Shown: positions 55,101 to 61,200 of the stretch, piece after piece
Layout: the number at the start of each line of letters is the position of its first letter
Numbering within the stretch: the stretch's first letter is position 1
Assembly: GCA_022113835.1 (NCBI GenBank)
Contig: JAILWY010000014.1
Span: 13,575,501 to 13,639,500, forward strand
Origin: Atopsyche davidsoni
Taxonomy: Eukaryota > Arthropoda > Insecta > Trichoptera > Hydrobiosidae
DNA length: 64,000 bases
Direction: 5' to 3'
Made by a program: the position numbers and the translations under genes
The notes under the pieces: generated by a model
Database searches by the model: none
What the model was told of the DNA's origin: nothing
The model's input: only the letters and a program-made list of their open reading frames with translations

Positions 55101-55266
55101 TTATTTTCAAGCTGAACTTCCACCGAAAATGTTGACAATTCTGCTAATCAAGATGTCAGACATTGAGCAGCGACTGGCCACCGGCTGCCAGGAAAACATT
55201 CAAATGGCTGCTCTCATCTCAGCCTTCCACCTAGCCAGGGATTTGGTGGAACCAGATGAAAATTAA
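31179..55266 (+). CDS. RFC5: Replication factor C subunit 5 (clamp loader small subunit)
   Basis: A small AAA+ subunit of the RFC complex that loads PCNA onto primed DNA in the nucleus (human RFC5; the Drosophila orthologue is named RfC3). Exons: 31179-31213, 31301-31365, 31574-31701, 32529-32691, 53627-53786, 54047-54261, 54464-54541, 55112-55266, giving 332 aa in frame (human about 340). Motifs seen: VEKYRP at 13-18, Walker A GPPGTGKT at 50-57, LNASDDRG at 80-87, Walker B LIILDEAD at about 111-118, and the arginine-finger SRC motif at 157-159, followed by a complete C-terminal collar domain. Intron 4 is about 20.9 kb, and two other genes lie inside it. The phase on both sides of that intron matches (1/1) and conserved residues run straight across it, so this is one gene, not a broken one. 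AATAAA signals occur at 55278 and 55449. Confidence 0.95.
33168..33566. mobile_element. Mariner/pogo-type MITE, longer copy with damaged right end
   Basis: The left terminus CAGAAATACCCCGCTTTACG follows a TA (33166-33167) and matches the ends of the 154-bp element at 28512-28665. The internal CCCGATATACGCGAATTTCA and GTTAAGTGAAATTCGC-type blocks also match it, in opposite orientation. The right end reaches CGTAAAGCGGGG and then departs into a 20-bp inverted repeat (33515-33534/33547-33566, CCGGAACGTATCCC and its complement), so it has been rearranged. No open transposase frame remains. Confidence 0.65.
33619..33690 (-). repeat. tRNA-like SINE head
   Basis: Read on the minus strand it gives GCCTCGTGGTTCAGTGGTCG, an A-box-like tRNA start, but no good B box or acceptor pairing follows. 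It resembles the heads at 37014-37065 and 46219-46286, which suggests one or more tRNA-derived SINE families. Confidence 0.35.
33691..35292. other. Non-coding part of RFC5 intron 4
   Basis: Patchy base composition with GC-richer blocks (33700-33990 and 34570-34830) that keep short frames open but show no domains. These are probably old repeat copies. No gene is supported. Confidence 0.4.
35358..35402. mobile_element. Pogo/Tigger-like terminal fragment
   Basis: The block GTTATAGCGAGGTTTTACTG followed by TA, read in reverse, is CAGTAAAACCTCGCTATAAC, a typical terminal repeat of pogo/Tigger-type mariner elements. Only one end is seen, inside the degraded piggyBac-type copy. This suggests nested insertion followed by deletion. 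Confidence 0.5.
35470..35635. repeat. Duplicated GTGGCCCGCGAGATCATTTGG block
   Basis: The block occurs at about 35475-35495 and again at about 35602-35622, each followed by a GGCCACCCC-like or GGTCACCCC-like end. Read in reverse, the first starts ACAGGGGTGGCCAATCC, which resembles an hAT terminus. The two copies bracket sequence that also belongs to the piggyBac-type element family. The order of insertion is unclear. Confidence 0.4.
35901..36944. other. Non-coding part of RFC5 intron 4
   Basis: A GC-rich patch at 35985-36140 is not recognised. There is a T run at about 36507-36526. The remainder is AT-rich with no supported gene. Confidence 0.4.
36945..37065. repeat. Two tRNA-like heads facing each other
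   Basis: CCTCGTGGCCAAGTGGTTA on the plus strand (about 36951-36969) is matched about 75 bp later by the complement of CCTCGCGGTCTAGTGGTTA (about 37039-37058). Each looks like the 5' half of a tRNA-derived SINE with an A box, but B boxes are absent. The pair forms an imperfect foldback. Confidence 0.45.
37066..37611. other. Non-coding part of RFC5 intron 4
   Basis: AT-rich sequence without a supported gene or recognisable repeat. Confidence 0.4.
37612..37945. repeat. Minisatellite of about 20 bp, roughly 16 units
   Basis: Tandem variants of GAAAGCACATGAAACGAATA alternate with versions carrying GAAGAG and GCGCACG. One unit is shortened near 37790-37800. Because the unit is not a multiple of three and lacks stops on the minus strand, all three minus-strand frames stay open and spell the same repeating phenylalanine-rich peptide ([19 protein letters not shown]). 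These are shadows of the repeat, not genes. Confidence 0.9.
37946..40680. other. Non-coding part of RFC5 intron 4
   Basis: No supported gene. GC-richer islands at 38000-38170, 38880-39060 and 39360-39530 show no domain. Homopolymer T runs are common. Confidence 0.4.
40681..40790 (-). repeat. Dispersed repeat with ACCGGTTT core, copy 2
   Basis: It begins with TACTTGGTAGAATTCCATTT, the terminal motif of the family, followed by GGTGACCGGTTTCGCC and CTTTCACGCTGGCGTTATCAA. Read on the minus strand the core is TTGATAA, CGCCA, an 11-base loop, TGGCG, AAACC, GGTC. Only one arm is present, not the palindrome of copy 1. Confidence 0.65.
40980..41400. repeat. Diverged direct duplication, two units about 250 bp apart
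   Basis: The block at about 41019-41083 (TTCTCCCCTCTCGACCTGTG, then AGCGAGCCCCTTCGACCATA) recurs at about 41256-41315 with a few differences. Both units are followed by AATACCTGATT/AAACCTGATT-TTCATACAAAA-type sequence. It looks like a tandem duplication of an unidentified repeat, with short frames open on the minus strand only by chance. Confidence 0.55.
41401..44508. other. Non-coding part of RFC5 intron 4
   Basis: No supported gene. It contains a perfect 13-bp hairpin at 42062-42074/42087-42099 (ATTCCTGTTTTAT and its complement), TA runs at about 42263-42280, and a palindromic TA-rich microsatellite at about 43570-43608. A B-box-like GTGGGATTCGAACTC lies near 43915. Confidence 0.45.
44509..45158. 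mobile_element. PiggyBac-type non-autonomous element A, 650 bp
   Basis: The termini CCCTTTGCACTCGAG and CTCGAGTGCAAAGAG are near-perfect inverted repeats directly flanked by TTAA at 44505-44508 and 45159-45162, the hallmark of piggyBac insertion. A 79-codon frame (44700-44939, plus) starts with a short cysteine cluster (CNNCRDAC), but I cannot match it to transposase. The right TTAA is shared with the next element. Confidence 0.8.
45163..45771. mobile_element. PiggyBac-type element B with transposase fragment, 609 bp
   Basis: The ends CACACTTTAGGCGGG and CCCGCCTTTGGTGTG are inverted repeats flanked by TTAA (45159-45162 and 45772-45775). Inside, the left-end sequence ACCAAATTGACTAAACTGAT recurs about 180 bp in (45357 onward), so the element contains an internal duplication or a nested second end. 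The minus strand carries a transposase remnant, listed separately. A degraded relative lies at 35293-35900. Confidence 0.85.
45425..45694 (-). pseudogene. PiggyBac-like transposase N-terminal remnant
   Basis: An 89-codon frame without an initiating ATG at its head (first internal ATG about codon 20). It has an acidic stretch ([17 protein letters not shown]), then [13 protein letters not shown], then a [13 protein letters not shown] segment. This order (acidic N-terminus, a phenylalanine-glycine segment, then the F-F-x-x-D/E-L-L type start of the transposase core) matches piggyBac-family transposases. The core with its catalytic aspartates is absent, so it is inactive. I infer the family from this pattern and from the TTAA-flanked ends. 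Confidence 0.6.
45776..46218. other. GC-rich block, unassigned
   Basis: 45828-46020 is unusually GC-rich for the region (TCGTGTCGCCTTCTCGCTTC and similar). A 62-codon frame is open but no domain is seen. It could be an old repeat or a promoter-like island, and I cannot decide which. Confidence 0.35.
46219..46286 (-). repeat. tRNA-derived SINE head with A and B boxes
   Basis: On the minus strand the sequence runs GCCGCAGTGGTTCAATTGGA (A box), then GGGCTGGGTCGCGATAGCC, then GTGTTCGAATCCCAC (perfect B box). Spacing fits a tRNA, but the 5' GCCGCAG does not pair with the sequence after the B box, so there is no acceptor stem. It is best read as a SINE promoter head, with a decayed or specialised tRNA as the alternative. 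Confidence 0.55.
46287..47697. other. Upstream region and 5' UTR of the Rab28-like gene
   Basis: AT-rich sequence to about 47560, then a GC-richer 5' leader (about 47575-47697) holding the short perfect hairpin CCCCGTGGATCACGGGG. The leader probably contains the transcription start of the nested GTPase gene. Confidence 0.4.
47698..49623 (+). CDS. Rab28: Rab28-like small GTPase, nested in RFC5 intron 4
   Basis: A Ras-superfamily GTPase. Rab28 in animals acts in ciliary, photoreceptor and endosomal traffic. Exons 47698-47775, 48633-48815, 48966-49220 and 49318-49623 join in frame to 273 aa (human about 221). It starts MSDSEE like vertebrate Rab28. The P-loop GESSTGKS is at 20-27, the G2 threonine at about 43, G3 DVAG at 68-71, [13 protein letters not shown] at 90-102, G4 NKAD at 136-139, LEHQRAV after it as in Rab28, and G5 TSAR at 165-168. 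The C-terminus CLLQ is a CAAX box, matching the farnesylated end of Rab28 rather than the CC or CxC of most Rabs. Oddities: the catalytic glutamine after DxxG is glycine (72), and there is a lysine-rich extended tail. Exons 2 and 3 are far GC-richer than the introns. Likely polyadenylation signal at 50043. Confidence 0.9.
49624..50416. other. Convergent 3' UTR region
   Basis: The GTPase gene (plus) and carboxylesterase gene (minus) end here tail to tail, with stop codons 793 bp apart. AATAAA on the plus strand is at 50043-50048. On the minus strand the signal reads as TTTATT at 50302-50307 and 50322-50327. Predicted transcript ends are therefore a few hundred bases apart at most. Confidence 0.5.
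50417..53048 (-). CDS. Secreted carboxylesterase (COE, alpha/beta hydrolase), nested antisense
   Basis: A serine carboxylesterase of the insect COE family, hydrolysing carboxylic esters outside the cell or in the secretory route. Typical roles are pheromone, hormone or xenobiotic breakdown; the substrate cannot be told here. Exons on the minus strand: 53048-52851, 52579-52311, 51772-50741, 50573-50417, joining in frame to 551 aa, the normal length. I chose the start at 53048 because it gives a signal peptide ([16 protein letters not shown]...VLA). The upstream frame to 53174 would put that segment 42 residues in. Catalytic residues are all present: Ser206 in GESAG, Glu340 in GFNTDEG, His458 in CAHGDD, plus the oxyanion [17 protein letters not shown] and QGIPYAEPP are also family marks. 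The first donor (GTCTTA) is weak but the phase fits. It lies wholly inside RFC5 intron 4 on the opposite strand. Confidence 0.92.
53049..53626. other. Esterase upstream region / end of RFC5 intron 4
   Basis: It should contain the minus-strand promoter of the esterase. An open minus-strand frame continues to an ATG at 53174 but is probably leader sequence. The polypyrimidine tract and acceptor of RFC5 exon 5 end at 53626. Confidence 0.45.
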
Positions 55267-55799
55267 TTAGTCTTACTAATAAACATTTATTCTGATGCAA
55301 TTATGTTAGTAAATTTTACTGTTGACTTGTGAATTTTTAGTTTTTTTTTTTATCAAGTTAAGATGCAATCTAATGCAAATAATGCAAATTTTGCAGTAAA
55401 CTTCAACTCAAAATTCAACCTTTAAAATTACTTCCATCATTTCGTTGAAATAAATGTCTTGTACTTTTACTATGTAATATTTTTTATACATATCTTTATA
55501 ATTAAAATAAATGTATTTCGCCGTTATATTATGATTTTTTGTTGTTGTCTCCGATGTCGTGGTGTGATGTTGGTGGTTGCAGGATTGATGTAAGGTTGAA
55601 AATCAGAAGGCTGGTGAAATAATTTGCGAATTCGTAATTTATTCAATATAAATACACTGTTTAGAAATGTATGTGGTTACTGCTTCGATGCCGCGAGGTC
55701 TCTTGAGAGCGGCGCATGCAGTACATTGATGGATGTTTTATTTCAAATTAATTAAATAATTACCAGACATCTAAATCTGAAAATGTATTAGTTTAATAG
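55267..55799. other. RFC5 3' UTR and intergenic DNA
   Basis: Three AATAAA signals (55278, 55449, 55506) follow the RFC5 stop codon. A GC-richer block at 55540-55720 is unassigned. No gene is seen. Confidence 0.45.
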
Positions 55800-56360
55800 T
55801 ACTTGGTGGAATTGCAATTTACGGCAATTTATAGTTTAGCCAACCCTCTTGGTACGTTGGCTCCATCAAACCAGTGGCTCTCAAACTCTTTTGGCCCATG
55901 GACCCCCTTTCATGGTCAAAACTTGCCCACGGACCCCCTTTCACAGTCAAAACTTGCCTACGGACCCTGGGTGAAAAACAAATAAATTCAGACTAGTTGG
56001 TGCAAGTATCAACTCTATTGCGTTCCTGTATTAATCCCCTGACTCACCTGATGCCTGTTATTACTTGTATTTTATGCACCTGTCAATATTTATATTTTAC
56101 TTAGGACGTAAAAATCGCTAATAATGTATTCATTGTTATTTATTTTAACTTCCATTATAAAAATGTGTCACAATTTTTTTATTTTATATTAAACCTTACG
56201 CGGACCCCCTGACGTTGTTCAGGGACTCCCAAATCGATTATAATTTTCTAATGACCCCCTGAATGATTACAGGGACCCCCTGGGGTCCGTAGGGACCACT
56301 CTGAGAAGCACTGCATCAAACGAAGCCGACGTAAAAGGTTGGCGAAACCGGTCACCGAAA
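55800..56360 (+). repeat. Dispersed repeat with ACCGGT core, copy 3, split by a hAT MITE
   Basis: It starts with TACTTGGTGGAATTGCAATT, the family terminus, and ends with GGTTGGCGAAACCGGTCACC. If the hAT element at 55872-56313 and one copy of its target duplication are removed, the halves join into a hairpin (GCCAACC...GGTTGGC and TACGTTGGCT...AGCCGACGTA). This shows the repeat was there first and the hAT element landed in its centre. Confidence 0.65.
55872..56313 (+). mobile_element. hAT MITE, intact, 442 bp
   Basis: The terminal inverted repeats are CAGTGGCTCTCAAACT and ACTCTGAGAAGCACTG (imperfect, about 12 of 16 matching). A perfect 8-bp target duplication CATCAAAC lies at 55864-55871 and 56314-56321, as expected for hAT transposition. 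A tandem internal duplication near the left end repeats AAAACTTGCC-ACGGACCC. It has no coding capacity. A truncated relative lies at 14042-14397. Confidence 0.92.
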
Positions 56361-56424
56361 AATTAAAATATGAAAAATCATAAAGCATTTTATTTAAAAT
56401 ATGCACAATATTTAGTTAAACAAT

Positions 56425-56783
56425 GGTACTTGTCTTTTATCCGACCACCAAAAAACATTGTCCTATTATTTTGCTTTTTTTTATTGGCAACAGTGTCTAT
56501 TTTTTGCTTCTTTTGTTGGCAACAGCGAGTCTCGTCATAGAAATGAAAGTTTTTTTTCAATTTTGTATCATATATTTTACAAACAATGAAAAAACGGTTA
56601 TCTTTGACGGTTAGGTTAGGTTAGGTTAGGTTAATACTTTAAATTAAATAAATAAACAATACGTGTTTTCTCGCCAATAGACACTGTTGCCAACAAAAGA
56701 AACAAAAAATAGACACTGTTGCCAACAAAAAAAGCAAAACAATAGGACAATGTTTTTTGGTGGTCGGATAAAAGACAAGTACC
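56425..56783. mobile_element. Foldback element with 8-bp target duplication, 359 bp
   Basis: Arms of about 100 bp (56425 to about 56525, and about 56680-56783) are near-perfect complements starting GGTACTTGTCTTTTATCCG. A perfect 8-bp direct repeat TAAACAAT flanks the element at 56417-56424 and 56784-56791. Each arm holds tandem copies of a TTGGCAACAGTGTCTATTTT unit. The loop carries a short TTAGG array. No coding frame is seen. The 8-bp duplication points to an hAT-like or P-like transposase, but the termini are not the usual CA of hAT. Confidence 0.85.
56611..56632. repeat. Interstitial TTAGG array, about 4-5 units
   Basis: GGTTAGGTTAGGTTAGGTTA in the loop of the foldback element. TTAGG is the ancestral insect telomere unit. 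Short interstitial arrays can arise from break repair or, as here, be carried inside a mobile element. Confidence 0.85.
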
Positions 56784-56791
56784 TAAACAAT

Positions 56792-57342
56792 TTGACAATA
56801 GACAATGGTTAGAATATTAGGTAAAATACCGGCTTATTATCATGTTCCTGATGATATCTTTAACTTTATTCGGGGAGATCCCCAGTAAAATTATTAGAAA
56901 TTATGTTGCCATCTTTATAATTTTTAGCTATATTTAGCAGTTTTTAATCCTTAAATGATCAAAAATAATATTATATGTTTGGCTTTATTTTTATTAATTT
57001 CTTAATTGACTCTTCGGTTTTAAGAAAAGAAAAAATATTTTTCCTTGAAATTTCTCTTGGATTTGTCAAAGTTTTTTTGTCTATAATTCTCGCTTCCATT
57101 TGTTAAAATTATTATTTATAGTGTATTTTACACTAAAGTGTATTTTACAATGTCGCAGATGTGGCAACACCGACTGCACCCATTATTTTGACGTTCCGTG
57201 CAAAATGATGCTGTACTTCGACTGTGGATAGTATTTTGTTGTGAATTATTATTATACTTATTATTAATATACTTATATCACATTTATTGCGTAGTTATTT
57301 TTTTTTTACATCTTCAATTTTGAATATTATCAATTGGCCGAA
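56792..57342. other. Upstream region of CMTR1
   Basis: AT-rich intergenic DNA that should hold the CMTR1 promoter. A slightly GC-richer segment at 57160-57235 is the best candidate for the transcription start region. No repeats are recognised after the foldback element. Confidence 0.4.
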
Positions 57343-58220
57343 ATGTCTTGCTTATCAGGTAATGCTTGCTTAAAAATTATATTTGTGGTTATACAAAATT
57401 TATTTCCCTTTGGCCGTAATATATGGAAATCTATTTGATGTAATTATTTTGTTTAGAATCATCGGATGGGGGAAATACACCAGAGCGAATTCAACCTTAT
57501 AACTCAAATACGCAAGCAGCTGACTACGATTTTGCAGGTATTTTACTGTGGCGTTATCAATTGTTACAGTCGCATTTTCCATGAAACTGTCAGCATTTCT
57601 GTCACATTTTAATGAAATATCCTCTATTATGATAATAATGTTATATTGACTAAAACATCACTATCTTTGCACACATTCAATTTCAAAACTACAATCATGT
57701 GAAATTATCATGCAAACATGATTTATAATTCATTGTATTTTAGCAAATTCGGATTCATCTCAAGATGAAAGCTCCCGGCCCCCTAAAAAGAGAGCCCGGT
57801 TAGACACGGTCGGAGCTTCTTCTCAATCTTCCAGCGTATCAGAAAGTAAGTACACGTTTTTGTATAGACTGCAAAAGTGGGAGACACCCTAACTCAGGTA
57901 ATCTGAATGTGAGGTCTTTGTAAGAATAGATCACGGGACGAGTCACATGCACGACATCCATGTATAGATGCTACCCGACTGATGGACTGTAGTGCTAAAT
58001 GAAGTAACTGATAATATTTTATTTTCAGACATGTCTCAGCCAGAGTCGGACAATGAATCGTATCCATCCATGTCCATGAAACCGAGGTTCATAATAGATG
58101 ATGACCCTCCAACCAACATGCCGAGTAATCTTTCCAGCGTTGCTGAAAGAATTATGGTAAATATACATTTAAAGTTCAGAGATGAATTATTTTTGAGAAT
58201 TAATATTTTACATTCAAATA

Positions 58221-58273
<53 letters not shown>

Positions 58274-61200
58274 GACAAAAGAGATGTCCATCACTCTAGA
58301 ATTGAATATACCGATTGGCTTTATACCTTAACATTTTCATTATTGAACATGTGAAAAATAATCATTTTCGGTAGTTGCACATAATTTTATAAATCATCGC
58401 ATAAGAGATTTAAATATGATGTTGATTTTTAGTTAATAAAATATTATTTTTTTAGAAAAAGAAAGGTTTTGTCGCTGGTAAAGGCTTAGGTAAATTTGGA
58501 CAAGGCCGAGTGGATCCTATAGAGGCGTCCACGCAGAGAGGGCGCATGGGTCTCGGCTTCCAATCCTACTCTAAGGGCCAAGCCTACGATGGGCCTGACT
58601 ATGACCCCAACATGGAGATTATATCAGTGCACGAAAAACCAGTAAGTTACTATAATTAGTAAAGTGACTGCTGATGTGTAATCTGTCTCAAACAGTTTGA
58701 TCTATACTGTAGTTATTTTATAAATTTAGTGAGAGGTTGAGAGATCAACTGTCATGGAGATATCTCAAGTTAAACACATCTTGAAATTTAGAGACGAGTG
58801 GAGTCCAAGGGCTTGTTACTAATGCATTCAACTAATTTTCCTTGAATGTTCCTGAAAAAAAATGATAACAATGCTAATCACTTACAGCCACTTATCTGAT
58901 CAATGCAGATGAGACAAAAATATCATGAAAAAATTACTACATTCTTTCATAAAAATGTCGCATTTTTAGCTGTAGGTATTCACACCAATTTTTTTTTAGG
59001 TTTGGATGGGAACGTCTCCCGACGAAGAACTAGATCGTGATATTTTAGATGATTGGTTAGTCACGGGGCCTAGGAAGATGACCATTGATGATGAAACCTT
59101 ATTTTGCAATCCTGAAATATTACAAGACATACTGAGCTTAAAGGTAATGCACCATTATCGTCACCAATCTTGTCTTTTTCCCTGCTGGATGACGTCCCCC
59201 GAAAGAAGCTATGAATTTTATCAATCCGCATGCTGTTGGGTCGTTTAGGTTAAACATTAAATTGTTTCCAAAATTATGTGTGGCTTGATTTAAAAACTAA
59301 TATGTTTTTAATATTTTTTTCCAGACTGTACTAGACACCATAAATGATGAAGATCTTCGACGAATCAGAAGCCAATGCAATCCATTTGAAAAAATCGGAC
59401 GTGTATTCTTTGTGAACAGAGCAGCATTGAAAATGGCAAATATCGATACAGTATTTGACTATATGTTCACAAACCCTGTAGATAAGAATAATCATCCCAT
59501 GGTGGGGCCCAACGAGCTACTGTACTTCGCTGACGTCTGCGCTGGGCCTGGAGGTTTCACTGAATACGTTCTGTGGAGGAAGAAGTGGCATTCCAAAGGT
59601 AAGAGCCGCTTTTCAGAATTTTTGTTTTTTTGTTGTGTACTTCATGTATAATAGTGTAATCAATGGTGAGTTGTATTGCTTTTGTAAAGTATAAAAATTT
59701 TCATCACACAAAAAACCTCATGAAGAGCAAGAGCAGACAAGTGATTCTTAACCAATTTTGAAATGGAAACTATGAAACTTCAGAAGGTTCCATGATCAAT
59801 AAAAACTGTTTTAATTTTAGGTTTCGGCTTCACCTTGAAGGAGTCCAATGACTTTCAGCTATCAGAACTCCACGCCGCCTCCACTGATACATTCTTCCCT
59901 TACTATGGAGATGCAGATGATGGCGATATATTCAATCCGCGCAACCTCAAGTCCTTGAAAGACTTTGTTCTGTCAAACACGGACGGTAAAGGAGTCCACT
60001 TTCTCATGGGTGATGGGGTAATTAATTTTTTTTTTTACTATTATTTATTAAATCAGATTTTTAAAAAAGACAACTGTAATTCTAATCTGTATCTCAACAG
60101 ATTGTTTAAAGCTTACAGTATCACTTATAGGATTTCAGATGATGTGTATTTTTTATTAACTTGTATCGTAATATTTTTATTTGTTAATGCATCACTATGC
60201 TGCTGTAAAAATAATAATAAATCAATATAATTGGATTTTAAAAAAAAAGCTTTGTTATTTTATCAGACAATATATTGTGATTGGAGAGTCTACGTTTTGA
60301 CCGATTCCAGGAATTGGAACTGAGTGATAATATACAATTTATATCTTGGGTAAATAATAGATCCTTCACAGAAATGCTCAACTGATAGTGATTCCTAATT
60401 TTGATGGTGTATAAATATTCCATAAACATATAGATTAGATAACCATATCATTTATATTTAACATATGATAACATCAAATTTGGTATTAATCTTGGTTGTA
60501 TGCACTTAACCCTTAGAGTGCGAACCGTCGATAGATCGACTCTCTATTAATACGCATAAAGTGCGGAGCGTCGGAATACCGACGCTTGCGCAGTTCGATA
60601 ACAGGTCGCGACCTGTACGGACGTGTCTTAGCGAGCGCGTGTAAAACTTTTTTAATAAGGTAACAACATTTATCAATAACCATTAAAAATTATTTTCACG
60701 TGAATTTAACATTGATTTTTCTTTTTAAAATTTACCCAAGGAAGCAAAAACAGCCGATGTTGGAGTACCAAAATATTTCAAAAATAAAGATCTTCTCTTA
60801 TGTTCATTCAGGGACAAGAAATCTAAAAAGCTCCCGGTTTTACTTCTTTCAACACATTCAAATACAAGTAATGTAACCATAAAAAAGAAAATAGGAACAT
60901 TTCAGGAGTCCATGGGGTTTGTGTGGGGAAACATTTTTGCCGATAATTATTTTTATATTCTTGTTTATTTTCTTTTTTTACTGATTATATAAATGTATAG
61001 ATAATGAAAATATATTTTATTTGAGTAGTTTGATATGTCCCTTACACATAACAGAAAGAATTATGAAAATCCATCAATATTTGATGAAAATAATTAAGAT
61101 CCTGTGAACCCTTAATTTATAAGCTACTTTTTTCAAAGATCATTCAGCAATTTATGCAAAATATGTGAAAATAAGCTCAGCACTAAAAGGGTTAAATCAA

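Noticed and set aside
60018..60230. Read-through of the CMTR1 frame past 60017
   Set aside because: The extension is low-complexity intron translation. The donor at 60018 joins to GGCTTTGCA at 61376, restoring the conserved [12 protein letters not shown] segment.
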